Positions 29,923 to 39,762 of a stretch of 64,000 nucleotides of DNA are shown piece by piece (the stretch's first letter is position 1; each line of letters starts with the position of its first letter). The stretch lies in NCBI RefSeq assembly GCF_900104305.1, contig NZ_FNJC01000003.1, forward strand, positions 248,001-312,000. The letters are read 5' to 3'. The DNA comes from Filomicrobium insigne. Its GTDB lineage: Bacteria; Pseudomonadota; Alphaproteobacteria; Rhizobiales; Hyphomicrobiaceae. Both the position numbers and the translations under genes were made by a program. The notes below the pieces were generated by a model. It had not been told where the DNA came from and did no database searches. It saw only the letters and a program-made list of their open reading frames with translations.

Positions 29923-30966
29923 ATGCAAGCGCCACGTACGATAGCGCTCGACGCCATGGGCGGCGATCACGGGCCAAGCGTTGTAGTCTCCGGCGCGGCG
30001 CAGTCGCTTATCCGCTATCCAGCCTTGGATTTCGTGCTGTTTGGCGATCAAGCCGCGATCAAGGAGCAACTAAGAAGCTATCCGGATCTGGCTGCGCGTT
30101 CGCGGGTAGTCCATACGGATTCCGTGGTTGCGATGCACGACAAGCCGAGCCAGGCCCTGCGCCGCGGTAAAGGCTCAAGCATGTGGCTGTCGATCGACGC
30201 AGTGGCCAACGGTGAGGCTCACGTCGTCGTGTCTGCAGGGAATACAGGCGCGCTTATGGCGATGTCCAAGCTCATTCTCAGACCGATGGCAGCGATTGAA
30301 CGCCCGGCGATTGCGGCATTATGGCCGACCGTGAAATCCGAATGCATTGTGCTGGACGTCGGAGCGAACATCGGAGCGGATGCGCGCCAACTTTCTGATT
30401 TTGCCGTCATGGGCGCAGCTATGGCGCGCGCTCTGTTCCAGATTGAACGCCCCAGCGTCGGCCTGCTCAACGTCGGTGTTGAGGAGGTCAAAGGAATGGA
30501 CGAGGTTAAGAAAGCTCATGCTTGGCTTAAGGAGACGGAAGGGCTGCCTTTCCGCTACCATGGCTTTGTAGAAGGCGATCAGATCGGCCAGGGTATCGTC
30601 GATATTGTCGTCGTGGAGGGGTTTGCCGGAAATATCGCGCTGAAGACGGCAGAAGGTACGGCGCGTCAGATGGGCCAATATCTCCGTGATGCGATGCGTC
30701 GGACTTGGACTTCCCGCCTCGGCGCGCTACTTGCGAGAGGCGGCTTTAAAATTTTGCGCGAGCGAATGGATCCCCGCAGAGTTAACGGCGGAACCTTCCT
30801 CGGGCTGAACGGCATCACCATCAAGAGTCATGGAGGGACCGATGCACTGGGCTTTGCCAGCGCCATCGATCTTGGCTACGAGATGGCGGGGAGCGGCTTG
30901 ATCGAACGACTGGCCGCTGACCTTGAGGCATTTCACCGTAGAATTGGTGAGTCCATTGCCGGATAA
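29923..30966 (+). CDS. plsX: phosphate acyltransferase PlsX
   Basis: Converts acyl-ACP to acyl-phosphate, the first step toward phosphatidic acid in most bacteria. The 347 residues begin with the hallmark [19 protein letters not shown]. Further motifs are [12 protein letters not shown] and [20 protein letters not shown]. It is co-directional with fabH 91 bases downstream, joining phospholipid and fatty-acid initiation. Confidence 0.97.
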   Translation: MQAPRTIALDAMGGDHGPSVVVSGAAQSLIRYPALDFVLFGDQAAIKEQLRSYPDLAARSRVVHTDSVVAMHDKPSQALRRGKGSSMWLSIDAVANGEAHVVVSAGNTGALMAMSKLILRPMAAIERPAIAALWPTVKSECIVLDVGANIGADARQLSDFAVMGAAMARALFQIERPSVGLLNVGVEEVKGMDEVKKAHAWLKETEGLPFRYHGFVEGDQIGQGIVDIVVVEGFAGNIALKTAEGTARQMGQYLRDAMRRTWTSRLGALLARGGFKILRERMDPRRVNGGTFLGLNGITIKSHGGTDALGFASAIDLGYEMAGSGLIERLAADLEAFHRRIGESIAG

Positions 30967-31057
30967 AGGGAAACAATCAGGCACGGTGCGGAAAGACGTT
31001 TGCGCAGTCGCTGAGACGAGCGGCACGCGCCCCAACAATAAGGCGTAGAGGAATCCT

Positions 31058-32035
31058 GTGGCAGTAATCCGGTCGATCGTCCGTGGCGTCGGTGCCTATG
31101 TCCCGAGCCGCGTAGTGACCAACGCTGAACTCGCCGAACGTATTGATACCAGCGACGAATGGATCGTCGAACGCTCAGGAATACGTCAGCGCCACATCGC
31201 AGCGAAAGACGAGACAACGTCCGATTTGGGATTGGCAGCCGCGCGCCAGGCTCTCGTGCGCTCCGCAATCGATCCCGTCGACATCGATCTCGTGATTTGT
31301 GCCACCGCGACGCCGGATCGCACGTTTCCCTCGACAGCGGTACGCATACAGGCCGCGCTGGGCATCACCAAGGGCGCCGCTTTTGACGTTCAGGCCGTCT
31401 GCTCTGGCTTCATTTATGCCATGAGTATTGCCGACAATTTCCTCAAGGCAGGTCAATCCCGCCGCGCGCTGGTTATTGGCGCGGAGACATTTTCTCGTAT
31501 TCTCGATTGGGAAGACCGAAGCACCTGCGTTTTATTTGGCGATGGAGCCGGAGCCGTCGTGCTTGAAGCTCTGCCACAGCACGGTGATCGCAATGATCGC
31601 GGTATCCTCTCAACGCGCATCCGCTCCGATGGCCGGTTTGAGGATCTTCTCTACGTCGATGGCGGGCCGGGCTCCACGGGCACGGTTGGCCATTTGCGTA
31701 TGAACGGCCGCGAAGTATTTCGACACGCGATCCAGAAAATATCTGGAGTAATCGAAGAGACACTTCTGCAGGCTGGCTATGCGAGCGACGAAATTGATTT
31801 GTTCGTTCCGCATCAGGCCAACAAGCGAATCTTGGATGGCATTGCCAAGAAGCTAAACGTTCCACCTGAGAGGATCGTCATGACCCTCGATCGCCATGGC
31901 AACACATCAGCAGCATCGATACCCCTAGCTCTGAACCATGCCTTCGAGCACCATTTGCTCGGAGAAAACAAGCTTGTATTGCTGGAAGCCATGGGCGGTG
32001 GCTTCACTTGGGGCGCCATCCTCGTGCGCTGGTAG
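31058..32035 (+). CDS. fabH: 3-oxoacyl-ACP synthase III FabH
   Basis: Condenses acetyl-CoA with malonyl-ACP to start type II fatty-acid synthesis. The GTG start at 31058 has AGAGG upstream. The catalytic Cys115 lies in [14 protein letters not shown], the His in [12 protein letters not shown], and the Asn in [13 protein letters not shown]. At 325 residues it has normal length. Confidence 0.97.
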   Translation: MAVIRSIVRGVGAYVPSRVVTNAELAERIDTSDEWIVERSGIRQRHIAAKDETTSDLGLAAARQALVRSAIDPVDIDLVICATATPDRTFPSTAVRIQAALGITKGAAFDVQAVCSGFIYAMSIADNFLKAGQSRRALVIGAETFSRILDWEDRSTCVLFGDGAGAVVLEALPQHGDRNDRGILSTRIRSDGRFEDLLYVDGGPGSTGTVGHLRMNGREVFRHAIQKISGVIEETLLQAGYASDEIDLFVPHQANKRILDGIAKKLNVPPERIVMTLDRHGNTSAASIPLALNHAFEHHLLGENKLVLLEAMGGGFTWGAILVRW

Positions 32036-32207
32036 CACGCCCTGCGCTAAAGCATTCTGTGGCTTTGCTAACACGCCATTTGCCATATCTCGCCGGGGAA
32101 CAAGAAATCGTACGCAATTTCAGCGGCTTGTTACAGTATCTCGTTGACCGATGCTGACAACCCCACTAGCATTATTAATCTCCGTTGCAGTGGGGAGGCA
32201 GGACAGT

Positions 32208-32528
32208 ATGGGAGGTAAGACATTGACGCGCGCCGATCTGGCGGAAGCCGTTGTGCGCAATGTAGGTTTACCTAGAAACGAATCTCAGGAACTTGTTGAA
32301 CTTGTTCTGAGCGAGATCTCGAATTGTTTGGCTGATGGTGAGCCAGTAAAATTATCATCGTTTGGATCTTTTGGAATTCGCCAGAAAGGCGAACGGGTCG
32401 GGCGGAACCCAAAGACGGGTGAAGAAGTCCCGATCACCCCGCGTAGAGTTTTGATATTCCGGCCCAGCAATATCATGAAGGACCGTATCAATGGCGGTCA
32501 AAAGGGGCGGCGCCGCGCGGCGGAGTAA
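32208..32528 (+). CDS. ihfA: integration host factor subunit alpha
   Basis: DNA-bending nucleoid protein. The ATG at 32208 gives 106 residues. A frame open to 32151 adds nothing conserved. Seen are [11 protein letters not shown], the beta-arm region [30 protein letters not shown] and the terminal [11 protein letters not shown]. It sits between fabH and a merR gene, as in many alphaproteobacteria. Confidence 0.95.
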   Translation: MGGKTLTRADLAEAVVRNVGLPRNESQELVELVLSEISNCLADGEPVKLSSFGSFGIRQKGERVGRNPKTGEEVPITPRRVLIFRPSNIMKDRINGGQKGRRRAAE

Positions 32529-32551
32529 CCCGAAGCATTTGCGAGCTTGTT

Positions 32552-32582
32552 AAAGCCCGGATGGCATGAGATCCGGGCTTTT
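32552..32582 (+). terminator. intrinsic terminator of ihfA
   Basis: AAAGCCCGGAT and ATCCGGGCTTTT pair around GGCATGAG, followed by CTTATG. It lies about 24 bases past the ihfA stop. Confidence 0.85.
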
Positions 32583-32589
32583 CTTATGA

Positions 32590-32993
32590 AAACGCGCAGA
32601 TACCTGCTTACGCGACGTCCGTACGCTAGTCACATAAAGAGCCAAACGGCAACCTAGCCGGGCGTTTCCGTAAAGACACACACCCTTGCTGACTGGACAA
32701 TTGACACTGCTCAGCAGTGCAAAAGCGCAAGCCAGCCATATCCGTCTTATTAATATTGGGCGAAAATTCCTTCACTACATTGAGTAAAGGGGTTGCATGA
32801 TTTGTGTCTGGGTTCGCGCCGATTGAAGCCATACAGGCGGCGGATTCTGAAGCTACATGACGTCGGCGTGAAATGAGGGCCAGTTCACGCGCCAAGAGCC
32901 GCTAACGACGTATCAGCGAGCGAATTGACGGAAATCGCAACTCCTTAGCTTAGGGCAATCCCGGTGGATTGACCCAACAAGCGGGGTAAGACA
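32590..32993. other. non-coding interval before merR, with a 15-bp dyad
   Basis: No convincing gene is present. An exact dyad, CACTGCT-C-AGCAGTG, lies at 32705-32719 and may be a protein-binding site. The merR promoter must lie in this interval, but no clear -35/-10 pair stands out. Confidence 0.4.
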
Positions 32994-33536
32994 ATGAGCA
33001 AGACCGCACAGGCATTCCGTACCATCAGTGAAGTATCGGATGAACTCGATGTGCCGAAGCACGTGCTCCGCTTCTGGGAATTGAAGTTTCCCCAGATCAA
33101 GCCGATGAAGCGTGGTGGTGGACGACGCTACTATCGTCCCGAAGATCTTGAGCTTCTTAGTGGAATTCGCCATTTGCTTCATGCTGAGGCCTACACAATT
33201 AAAGGCGTGCAGAAGATCTTGCGCGAGAAGGGGGTCGATGCCGTAAAGGCCGCGCCCGAAGGAACTGCGATAAAGTCAGATGAAACTGTGCCGCGCGGGA
33301 AAACTGCGAAAGGGCGCGTGGCTGCGCGCGGATCGGCTACCGCTAAAGTCGCGACGTCTGCCGGTAAGGCGCGGGGCATTGAACCTATCGCGATGCCACC
33401 CGGTGCCGCGAAAGCCGTTGAACAGGCCATCGCAGAGTTAAAAGCCTGCCGCGCCCTGCTAAGCCAGTCGCCAGAGAGCGCAAATGAGAATGCCGCAAAG
33501 CCGGCCCCGGCGCGCCGCGCACGGCGTCAAGCTTGA
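32994..33536 (+). CDS. MerR family transcriptional regulator
   Basis: 180-residue regulator with an N-terminal MerR winged-helix domain: [20 protein letters not shown] and [19 protein letters not shown] within residues 10-60. A helix ([14 protein letters not shown]) follows. The remaining 100 residues are low-complexity, rich in Ala, Lys, Gly and Pro, and include basic stretches ([10 protein letters not shown]). No effector-binding domain is recognisable. In alphaproteobacteria a MerR gene of this type regularly follows ihfA. Confidence 0.88.
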   Translation: MSKTAQAFRTISEVSDELDVPKHVLRFWELKFPQIKPMKRGGGRRYYRPEDLELLSGIRHLLHAEAYTIKGVQKILREKGVDAVKAAPEGTAIKSDETVPRGKTAKGRVAARGSATAKVATSAGKARGIEPIAMPPGAAKAVEQAIAELKACRALLSQSPESANENAAKPAPARRARRQA

Positions 33537-33646
33537 AGGCACTCAAAACGGTTTCGACAAATTAGCCATTCACACTTTGGGCCGCTGATAGACTAAGGTG
33601 TGCGGACTGACACAGTTCCGCGCATGGTTGGACCAAACTCCTTTGG

Positions 33647-35035
33647 ATGGCTAAACAAGCACCAACGCCGAAGTCGCTAAGCCTTCAACTAATCCGTACG
33701 ATCACGCTTGCATTGATCGTCACGTTAATTTTGGGCGGTGTTTTAATCTACTGGCATGCTGTCCAGAGGATTGAAGCGGAGATGCGCGCAGCGATAGTCG
33801 TGGGGAGCCGCATTGCTCACAATGCTCTTGACGATGTCGATGAGATTTCCGCCACACGACGTCGGCTTGAACTGACTGTCGCTGATTTCGACGATGACCG
33901 GCATTTGCGAGCGTCGTTGCGCGATCCAGATAACGTCGTTATCCGGCAGTCAATTCTGCAGCCGCCATCAGCTGCCGTCCCCGAATGGCTTTATGAGCTT
34001 CTCGCGGGCAAACCCAAAGTAGTGCGTCTCGAATTGCCAGACGCCTTTCATAAATTCGGAACCGTCGTTCTTGAAACAGATTCTCACAACGAAGTGGCGG
34101 AGGTCTGGAGCGACGCGAAGCTGTACCTGTTGATCTTGACTGCGTTCTGCGGCGTCGTGCTTCTGATTTTATGGGTTGCCCTGGGCCGGGCATTACGGCC
34201 GCTCAATGATCTCACAGGCGCATTCGCCGAAATCGGCGCTGGTCGCTATGACCGTCGGGTCGATATCGGCGGGCCGCGCGAATTGGTCGAACTGGGCAGT
34301 GGCTTCAACGCTATGAGCGAACGACTAAGCGAGATGGAGCACCGCAACAGGCGGCTGCGCGAACAACTTGAAACCGTCCAGGAAGAAGAGCGCGCAGAAT
34401 TGGCGCGAGCTCTTCATGACGAAATGAGCCCTCTGCTTTTGTCAGTCGACGTTGATGCAACCGCTTTGCGACAGCAGGAAGAGACAAGCAGGGATCCGGA
34501 TGTGGAGAAACGTGCGGCGGCTATTCTCGATGCGGTCCTGAAGATGAAGCGCAACGTCAAGGGCATCCTCGGGCAACTGAGACCCTCAGGACTACACGCG
34601 CTGGGGCTGGCAAACTCCATCGAGAATCTTGTCGCCTTCTGGAAAAAACGTCACCCCGACATCGCCTTTAGCGTGAATGTTCCACCGCGCAGTTTCGGGG
34701 TGCGGATGGACGCGGCAATTCAAAATATTGTCCGGGAAGGGATTGCAAATGCCATCCGTCACGCGAGCCCCCGTGGGATAGATATTTCGATAGACATTGA
34801 ATCGGGAAATTTGCTCAGTGTTGAGATCATTGACGACGGTATAGGACTAGCGCCAACATTGACGAGCGGTTATGGCATCATAGGAATGCAGGAACGTGCA
34901 GCCTTGCTCGGAGGGACACTTGAGGTCATCGATCGCAAAGATGAGCATGGTGTACGCGTCAAAGCAATTTTGCCGCTCGACGGCGCCGAGTATCTGTCAG
35001 ATAGCAAAAGCATGGAAGCAGGAACATCGGTATGA
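33647..35035 (+). CDS. sensor histidine kinase, NarX/UhpB type
   Basis: Membrane sensor kinase of 462 residues. Helices at about 16-36 and 159-180 enclose a periplasmic sensor region with no named fold. A HAMP domain spans about 181-235, the HisKA_3 H-box ELARALHDEMSP places the phosphorylated His at 257, and a C-terminal ATPase domain has NAIRHA, DDGIGL and GYGIIGM. The gene overlaps its response regulator by 4 bases. The signal is unknown. Confidence 0.9.
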   Translation: MAKQAPTPKSLSLQLIRTITLALIVTLILGGVLIYWHAVQRIEAEMRAAIVVGSRIAHNALDDVDEISATRRRLELTVADFDDDRHLRASLRDPDNVVIRQSILQPPSAAVPEWLYELLAGKPKVVRLELPDAFHKFGTVVLETDSHNEVAEVWSDAKLYLLILTAFCGVVLLILWVALGRALRPLNDLTGAFAEIGAGRYDRRVDIGGPRELVELGSGFNAMSERLSEMEHRNRRLREQLETVQEEERAELARALHDEMSPLLLSVDVDATALRQQEETSRDPDVEKRAAAILDAVLKMKRNVKGILGQLRPSGLHALGLANSIENLVAFWKKRHPDIAFSVNVPPRSFGVRMDAAIQNIVREGIANAIRHASPRGIDISIDIESGNLLSVEIIDDGIGLAPTLTSGYGIIGMQERAALLGGTLEVIDRKDEHGVRVKAILPLDGAEYLSDSKSMEAGTSV

Positions 35036-35649
35036 AGGTTCTCATCGTCGATGATCATGCCGTCGTTCGGCAGGGTGTGACGCGCCTTATTTCTCAAATT
35101 CCGGATGTTGTGACTTTCGAAGCCGAAACGTCGGCTGACGCCCTTGCCGTTCTGCGCACGGAGGAACCTGACGTCGTTGTTCTCGACATCAATCTCGGTG
35201 GTAGCAGCGGATTGGAGTTGCTTCAGAGGATCAAGGCTGAGGGGCATTCGGCGGCGGTCGTCATGTTCTCGATGTATTCCGACCCGCATTACGCCATGCG
35301 GGCATTGCGCGCGGGCGCTTCGGCCTACGTGAGCAAGAGTGCATCCATCGATGAACTCGTGACAGCCATCAAGAAGGTTGCGGCGGGGGAGAAATACGTC
35401 GAGCAGGAGCTGGCCAAGGAGCTAGCCTTTACGGCCATCGATCAAACCGATCCCATGCAACAGCTAACGAACCGGGAAACTGAAATTCTTCGTCTGCTTG
35501 GCGAAGGTAAGAGCTTGTCGGAGATCGCGAGCACGTTTGGGATTGCCTACAAGACGGTCGCGAATGCCTGTAGCCGCCTGAAAGAAAAATTAGGTCTCGA
35601 TCGCACCGCCGATCTTATTAGGATATCGGTAGAAAACCGCACACGGTAA
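35032..35649 (+). CDS. LuxR/NarL-family response regulator
   Basis: 205-residue regulator partnered with the preceding kinase. The receiver domain has acidic residues D7 and D8, phospho-acceptor D52 (VVVLDINLGG), S80 and K102. The C-terminal LuxR helix-turn-helix spans roughly residues 140-200 (LTNRETEILRLLGEGKSLSE, then a recognition helix around TVANACSRL). The 4-base overlap with the kinase implies coupled translation. Targets are not visible except possibly the dyad at 35691. Confidence 0.92.
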   Translation: MKVLIVDDHAVVRQGVTRLISQIPDVVTFEAETSADALAVLRTEEPDVVVLDINLGGSSGLELLQRIKAEGHSAAVVMFSMYSDPHYAMRALRAGASAYVSKSASIDELVTAIKKVAAGEKYVEQELAKELAFTAIDQTDPMQQLTNRETEILRLLGEGKSLSEIASTFGIAYKTVANACSRLKEKLGLDRTADLIRISVENRTR

Positions 35650-35690
35650 ATGCAGCTAACCAAATCTCTTGGCTCAAAATCGTGAGGAAG

Positions 35691-35708
35691 TTCCCGACAT
35701 ATCGGGAA
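35691..35708. promoter_or_regulatory. candidate operator: perfect 7-4-7 dyad
   Basis: TTCCCGA-CATA-TCGGGAA lies about 40 bases after the response-regulator stop and is not followed by a T-run, so it resembles a protein-binding site more than a terminator. The surrounding interval 35650-36164 (515 bases, up to the tRNA) contains no convincing gene. Confidence 0.4.
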
Positions 35709-36164
35709 GATATCCCATCGCTGGAAATCCACGGGCGCAGCTAGATTGAATGTGCTTGCAAGAGGCGCACCCCTATCCCGGTTAACCTCCTTTAACCAGA
35801 AAAAGATGCGTCGCACCCCCGCATTGTCTCTGCGACGATATAGGGTTAGGCCGCCGTTGGTTGAGCTTCAGAACGAAGCTCGAACTCAGGCGGCCTCTTT
35901 TTTGTCGCCTCAAATCGCGCTGGACGCGTCGAACAACCTTGAAAGCCGAACCGTTTCGCGCTAGCAGTCGCTCTCGCTATTTTAGCCAGCCCATGGCACG
36001 GTTATCGAACCGTGTGGGCAGGCGCGGTGAGCGTTCGCATAAGGCAGTTGCTTGTTTCCCCTAACAAGCGTTTTTGAAGACTTCACTCGCCTGATATGCT
36101 CAACGTGAAATTAGCGACACAAGCTGATCCGAGGTCAAATACCTCGCTTACGAACAGCTGAATA

Positions 36165-36242
36165 CGGAGCGTAGCGCAGCCTGGTTAGCGCACCAGTCTG
36201 GGGGACTGGGGGTCGGGAGTTCAAATCTCCCCGCTCCGACCA
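36165..36242 (+). tRNA. tRNA-Pro (GGG anticodon)
   Basis: The acceptor stem CGGAGCG pairs with CGCTCCG, the discriminator is A and CCA is encoded. The anticodon arm is CCAGT-CTGGGGG-ACTGG with GGG at positions 34-36. The T-arm contains GTTCAAATC. The structure is complete. Confidence 0.96.
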
Positions 36243-36886
36243 TTAAATCAATGAAATAGGTGGAACCGCCGTGGCCCATATCTGGTCCACGGGACGAAAG
36301 CTGATTTCTTCGAAAGCGTCACGGCATCCGAGCACGAACTCAGGGCGCGGCTTTCCGTCGACGTCATCAGAGAGTTGAAGCCCCCTACAAAATTAAAAGA
36401 AGCACACTTGTGGTGGAGCGGCTGGCTGCGTGGATGGCTACGCGTCGACATGCAGACCACGGCGATATCCATCGCTTCGCATTGATGTCTCACTTACCAG
36501 TGCACCCCGAGGTGTTCGAGCGTTTGGGGGCGTATGCAATTGCAGGTTTGCCTCACAAACTGCTCCAAGCGATCAGCGCATTTGTTGGCAAATTTCGCGA
36601 CTGTGTCACGAGACCACGCAGTCTTCTACTCACGAGACAAAACGCACTATCCCGCCCTGAAAAGGTTGCGCCGCTAGCTACTATTCGTACTGCGAGACGT
36701 CGCTTCACGACCGTCCTCTTGTGGCCGGAGCTATCGAAGAGCGCGGCGACTGCCTCTCCCCCTCGAGTACAGTTCTGCAGACGGGTTCTCTTCCGGCATG
36801 TACAGTAAGCGAGGTAAGTGGTTTTAATAATTTCTCGAGGCGTAGAACAATTTCACCGAAGCCGGGTGCACAGGAGGGAGAATTAC
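36243..36886. other. long non-coding interval between tRNA-Pro and sat
   Basis: This 644-base stretch has open frames but none with family-like composition or a good ribosome site. No integrase remnant or repeat of the tRNA 3' end was seen. The sat promoter should lie in its last 150 bases. Confidence 0.45.
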
Positions 36887-38062
36887 ATGTCGAAACTTGT
36901 ACCACCGCACGGGGCGCAGTCTCTTAAGCCTCTACTTGTGCCAGTCGACGAGCGTCCTGAAGCGCTCAGACGCGCGGGGAGACTGAAGAAGATCCCGCTC
37001 ACATCCCGCGAAGTTTCTGACCTTTTCATGCTCGGCATGGGCGCGTACACGCCGCTTGACGGCTTTATGGGCCACGACGACTGGAAGTCTTCGGTTACAG
37101 AAATGAAGCTCACCAGCGGCGTATTTTGGCCGATCCCAATCACGCTTTCGCTGGACAGCAGCGTCGCCGACGGTATCGCTGTTGGCGAGGAGGTTGCGCT
37201 GGCCGATGCCGAGACCGGAGAGGTGCTCGGCCAGCTCATGGTGCGAGAGAAGTATCGCATCGATCGCAATCTCGAATGCGCGCATGTATTTCGCACGACC
37301 GACCCCCAGCACCCAGGCGTGCAGAAGGTTATGGGCCAGGGCGATGTCAACGTGGGCGGTCCTGTCATCGCCCTTTCCGAAGGCGAATACCCCGAAAAAT
37401 ATCGAGGGCTTTATCTGCGGCCTGAGGAAGCACGACAGGAGTTCCTCGAACGCGGCTGGACGAAGGTCGCCGCTTTCCAGACGCGCAATCCCATGCACCG
37501 AAGCCACGAGCATCTGGCCAAGATCGCAGCCGAGGTGACGGACGGGGTATTCATCCACCAGGTTCTCGGGAAGCTCAAAGCGGGCGATATACCGGCGGAG
37601 GTAAGAACGCGCGCGATCCAAGCCATGATTGATAACTACTTCAAACCAAACATTGCGATCCAGGCTGGATATCCCATCGAGATGCGTTACGCAGGACCGA
37701 GGGAGGCACTCATCCACGCGCTTATTCGGCAGAATTTCGGCTGCTCTCATCTCGTGGTCGGACGCGATCACGCGGGAGTGGGAAGCTACTACGGACCGTA
37801 CGATGCCCAGCATATCTTCGACGACTTGTGGGAAGGCGCGCTTCTGTGCCAGCCCCTCAAGATCGATGTAACGTTCTACTGCTACCGCTGCGGCGGAATG
37901 GCGACTGGTAAAACCTGCCCGCACGATCCGAAAGAGCATCTGTCCGTGTCAGGCACGCGCCAGCGCGAGATGTTGGCGAACGGCGAGCCGGTGCCACCCG
38001 AGTTCAGCCGTCCAGAGGTCGTAGCCATCCTCAGCGAGTACTACGCAGGAGTCTCAGCGTAA
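36887..38062 (+). CDS. sat: sulfate adenylyltransferase (ATP sulfurylase), dissimilatory type
   Basis: Interconverts ATP plus sulfate with APS plus PPi. Next to aprMBA it probably runs toward ATP formation during sulfur oxidation. The ATG at 36887 has a strong CAGGAGGGAG site and gives 391 residues. Nucleotide-binding motifs are QTRNPMHRSHEHL near residue 200 and VVGRDHAGVGSYYG near residue 285. A zinc-type cluster FYCYRCGGMATGKTCPHD follows near residue 330, a mark of the Sat homo-oligomer rather than CysDN. Confidence 0.95.
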   Translation: MSKLVPPHGAQSLKPLLVPVDERPEALRRAGRLKKIPLTSREVSDLFMLGMGAYTPLDGFMGHDDWKSSVTEMKLTSGVFWPIPITLSLDSSVADGIAVGEEVALADAETGEVLGQLMVREKYRIDRNLECAHVFRTTDPQHPGVQKVMGQGDVNVGGPVIALSEGEYPEKYRGLYLRPEEARQEFLERGWTKVAAFQTRNPMHRSHEHLAKIAAEVTDGVFIHQVLGKLKAGDIPAEVRTRAIQAMIDNYFKPNIAIQAGYPIEMRYAGPREALIHALIRQNFGCSHLVVGRDHAGVGSYYGPYDAQHIFDDLWEGALLCQPLKIDVTFYCYRCGGMATGKTCPHDPKEHLSVSGTRQREMLANGEPVPPEFSRPEVVAILSEYYAGVSA

Positions 38063-38393
38063 ACTGATGCGTGCCTACCTAGCACTCTGCGTTCAGGCAC
38101 GCTTGCCGGGTAAACGGCGCAGCTCCCAAACACACCAAAATGTTGAGCCTGACCTATTTTACATGATTTCAGGTGCGCAACTTGGGCTGGGACTGCGCCG
38201 CAGATCGCGGAAGCGAAATGAAAAAAATTCGAACAGAATGCAGGCTTTGACAATCGACGTGCACAACTGCCGTCAAACGTAGAATTTTTATTTATTCCAA
38301 TGATTGACTAACGCGGCCACAGAGAGCTATCGTTGCACTATAGTTCATAAAAAAATCAAGTGGCGGCAACAAGTTTCGGGGGAACGTCGGGCT
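38063..38393. other. non-coding interval between sat and aprM
   Basis: 331 bases without a supportable gene. TTGACA occurs near 38247, inside a pair of inverted ends TTTGAC...GTCAAA spaced by about 20 bases, which could be part of an aprM promoter or operator. This is suggestive only. Confidence 0.35.
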
Positions 38394-39236
38394 ATGTTCA
38401 CCACCAATCCCTTCGCTGATCTTTCTACTTCCATATCGCCTAGCATCATACAGACTTACGTCGTCCTGATGGCGCTTCTCGTCGTGGCGGGTACGCTCTT
38501 CGACATCATTCACAAAAAAAGCGCCAAGTACTTTTTCGACAATTTGCGAGCGAGCCGAACTAAAGCGCGGAAACAGCTCGACGGCGGAGACATGCTGTCG
38601 ATCGCCGCCAAAACTGCAGTTGTCGACGTCCTGACCTCTGGCGAGTTCTGCAATTCGAAACGCAGGATTGCACATCTGCTGACGATGTATGGATTTATCA
38701 TCTATGTCATCACCACCGCGATCATGGTGTTCGCGTACCCCACCAATGCTACTCCGACGCCGGCTATCCTGCCCGTACTTTGGTCGCTTGGTGCGCTCAT
38801 GGTTTGCATCGGCGGCTACTGGTTTTGGTTCTTTATTCGCGCTGACGTCTCCGCTGAGGGGCAGTCGCCTTTCCGCCTGATGAAAGCGGATTTGTTCGTC
38901 GTATCGCTGGTTGCCAGCACGACCTTCGCTCTGTTGTGGGCATTCATGCAGGCGTCCGGGAACGCGGTTTGGACCACGGTATTCCTGGTTCTCTACATCA
39001 TCGCTTCCACTGTGCTGTTCGGGTCGGTGCCCTGGTCGAAGCTGGCACACATGTTCTTCAAGCCCGCCGCGGCTTTCGAGAAGCGCATGTCGAAAGCCAA
39101 TGGTACAGCCCAGAACTTGCCGACAATAACCCGTGACGACCCCAAGCAACAGCAACGGCACTCCATGGAGCTGTTGCGAGATGCTCCGATGAACATGGGA
39201 CTTGGCATCAAGCGCGAAGCGCCCAGGCACTATTAG
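38394..39236 (+). CDS. aprM: adenylylsulfate reductase membrane anchor AprM
   Basis: Predicted inner-membrane partner that links AprBA to the quinone pool in many sulfur oxidisers. The ATG at 38394 gives 280 residues with about five hydrophobic segments, for example IIQTYVVLMALLVVAGTLF near residue 22 and LLTMYGFIIYVITTAIMVFAY near residue 100, and His/Cys-containing loops (SGEFCNSKRRIAHLL). A charged C-terminal tail follows residue 225. The call rests on length, topology and its place directly before aprB and aprA. Confidence 0.85.
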   Translation: MFTTNPFADLSTSISPSIIQTYVVLMALLVVAGTLFDIIHKKSAKYFFDNLRASRTKARKQLDGGDMLSIAAKTAVVDVLTSGEFCNSKRRIAHLLTMYGFIIYVITTAIMVFAYPTNATPTPAILPVLWSLGALMVCIGGYWFWFFIRADVSAEGQSPFRLMKADLFVVSLVASTTFALLWAFMQASGNAVWTTVFLVLYIIASTVLFGSVPWSKLAHMFFKPAAAFEKRMSKANGTAQNLPTITRDDPKQQQRHSMELLRDAPMNMGLGIKREAPRHY

Positions 39237-39282
39237 GCCCCAGCACCATTAAAAAGAACAATCAGAGCTAAGGAGTCGACTT

Positions 39283-39762
39283 ATGCCAACCTTCGTCTAC
39301 ATGACAAGGTGTGATGGGTGCGGACACTGCGTCGACATCTGCCCGTCCGACATCATGCACATCGATCCGACCTACCGTCGCGCCTATAACATCGAGCCAA
39401 ATATGTGCTGGGAGTGCTACTCCTGCGTCAAGGCTTGCCCGCAGAATGCGATCGACGTGCGTGGGTACGCCGACTTCGCCCCATTGGGACACAGTGTTCG
39501 AGTCCAGCGCGACGAAGAGCGCGGCACCATCGCTTGGAAAATTAAATACCGCAACGGCACTGAGAAGGAATTTCTGTCGCCGATCACTACCAAGCCCTGG
39601 GGAAAGCATATTCCGAAACTCGCGGACGTTCCCGCGCCCAGTAGGGACATGCGCGATAGCGAGCTCCTGTACAACGAGCCGAAGTGGATTCGCATGGATG
39701 ACGACGGTTTGCGCACCCTCAAGGACGCCGGTCTCGTCTTGAAGAAAGGCGTGTACTACTGA
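39283..39762 (+). CDS. aprB: adenylylsulfate reductase beta subunit AprB
   Basis: Iron-sulfur subunit that passes electrons from the AprA flavin to the membrane anchor. The 159 residues carry two [4Fe-4S] motifs: CDGCGHCVDICP near residue 9 and CWECYSCVKACP near residue 45. The tail wraps AprA in known structures, and here contains PKWIRMDDDGLRTLKDAG. Its stop overlaps the aprA start (TGATG). Confidence 0.97.
   Translation: MPTFVYMTRCDGCGHCVDICPSDIMHIDPTYRRAYNIEPNMCWECYSCVKACPQNAIDVRGYADFAPLGHSVRVQRDEERGTIAWKIKYRNGTEKEFLSPITTKPWGKHIPKLADVPAPSRDMRDSELLYNEPKWIRMDDDGLRTLKDAGLVLKKGVYY

Noticed and set aside
36165-36242. tRNA-Pro as an integration site with a duplicated 3' end
   Set aside because: No second copy of the tRNA 3' segment and no integrase gene was found in the window.
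38292-39230. Minus-strand 312-codon frame opposite aprM
   Set aside because: aprM on the plus strand has clear membrane topology and operon context, whereas the opposite frame is His/Arg/Gln-rich without domains.
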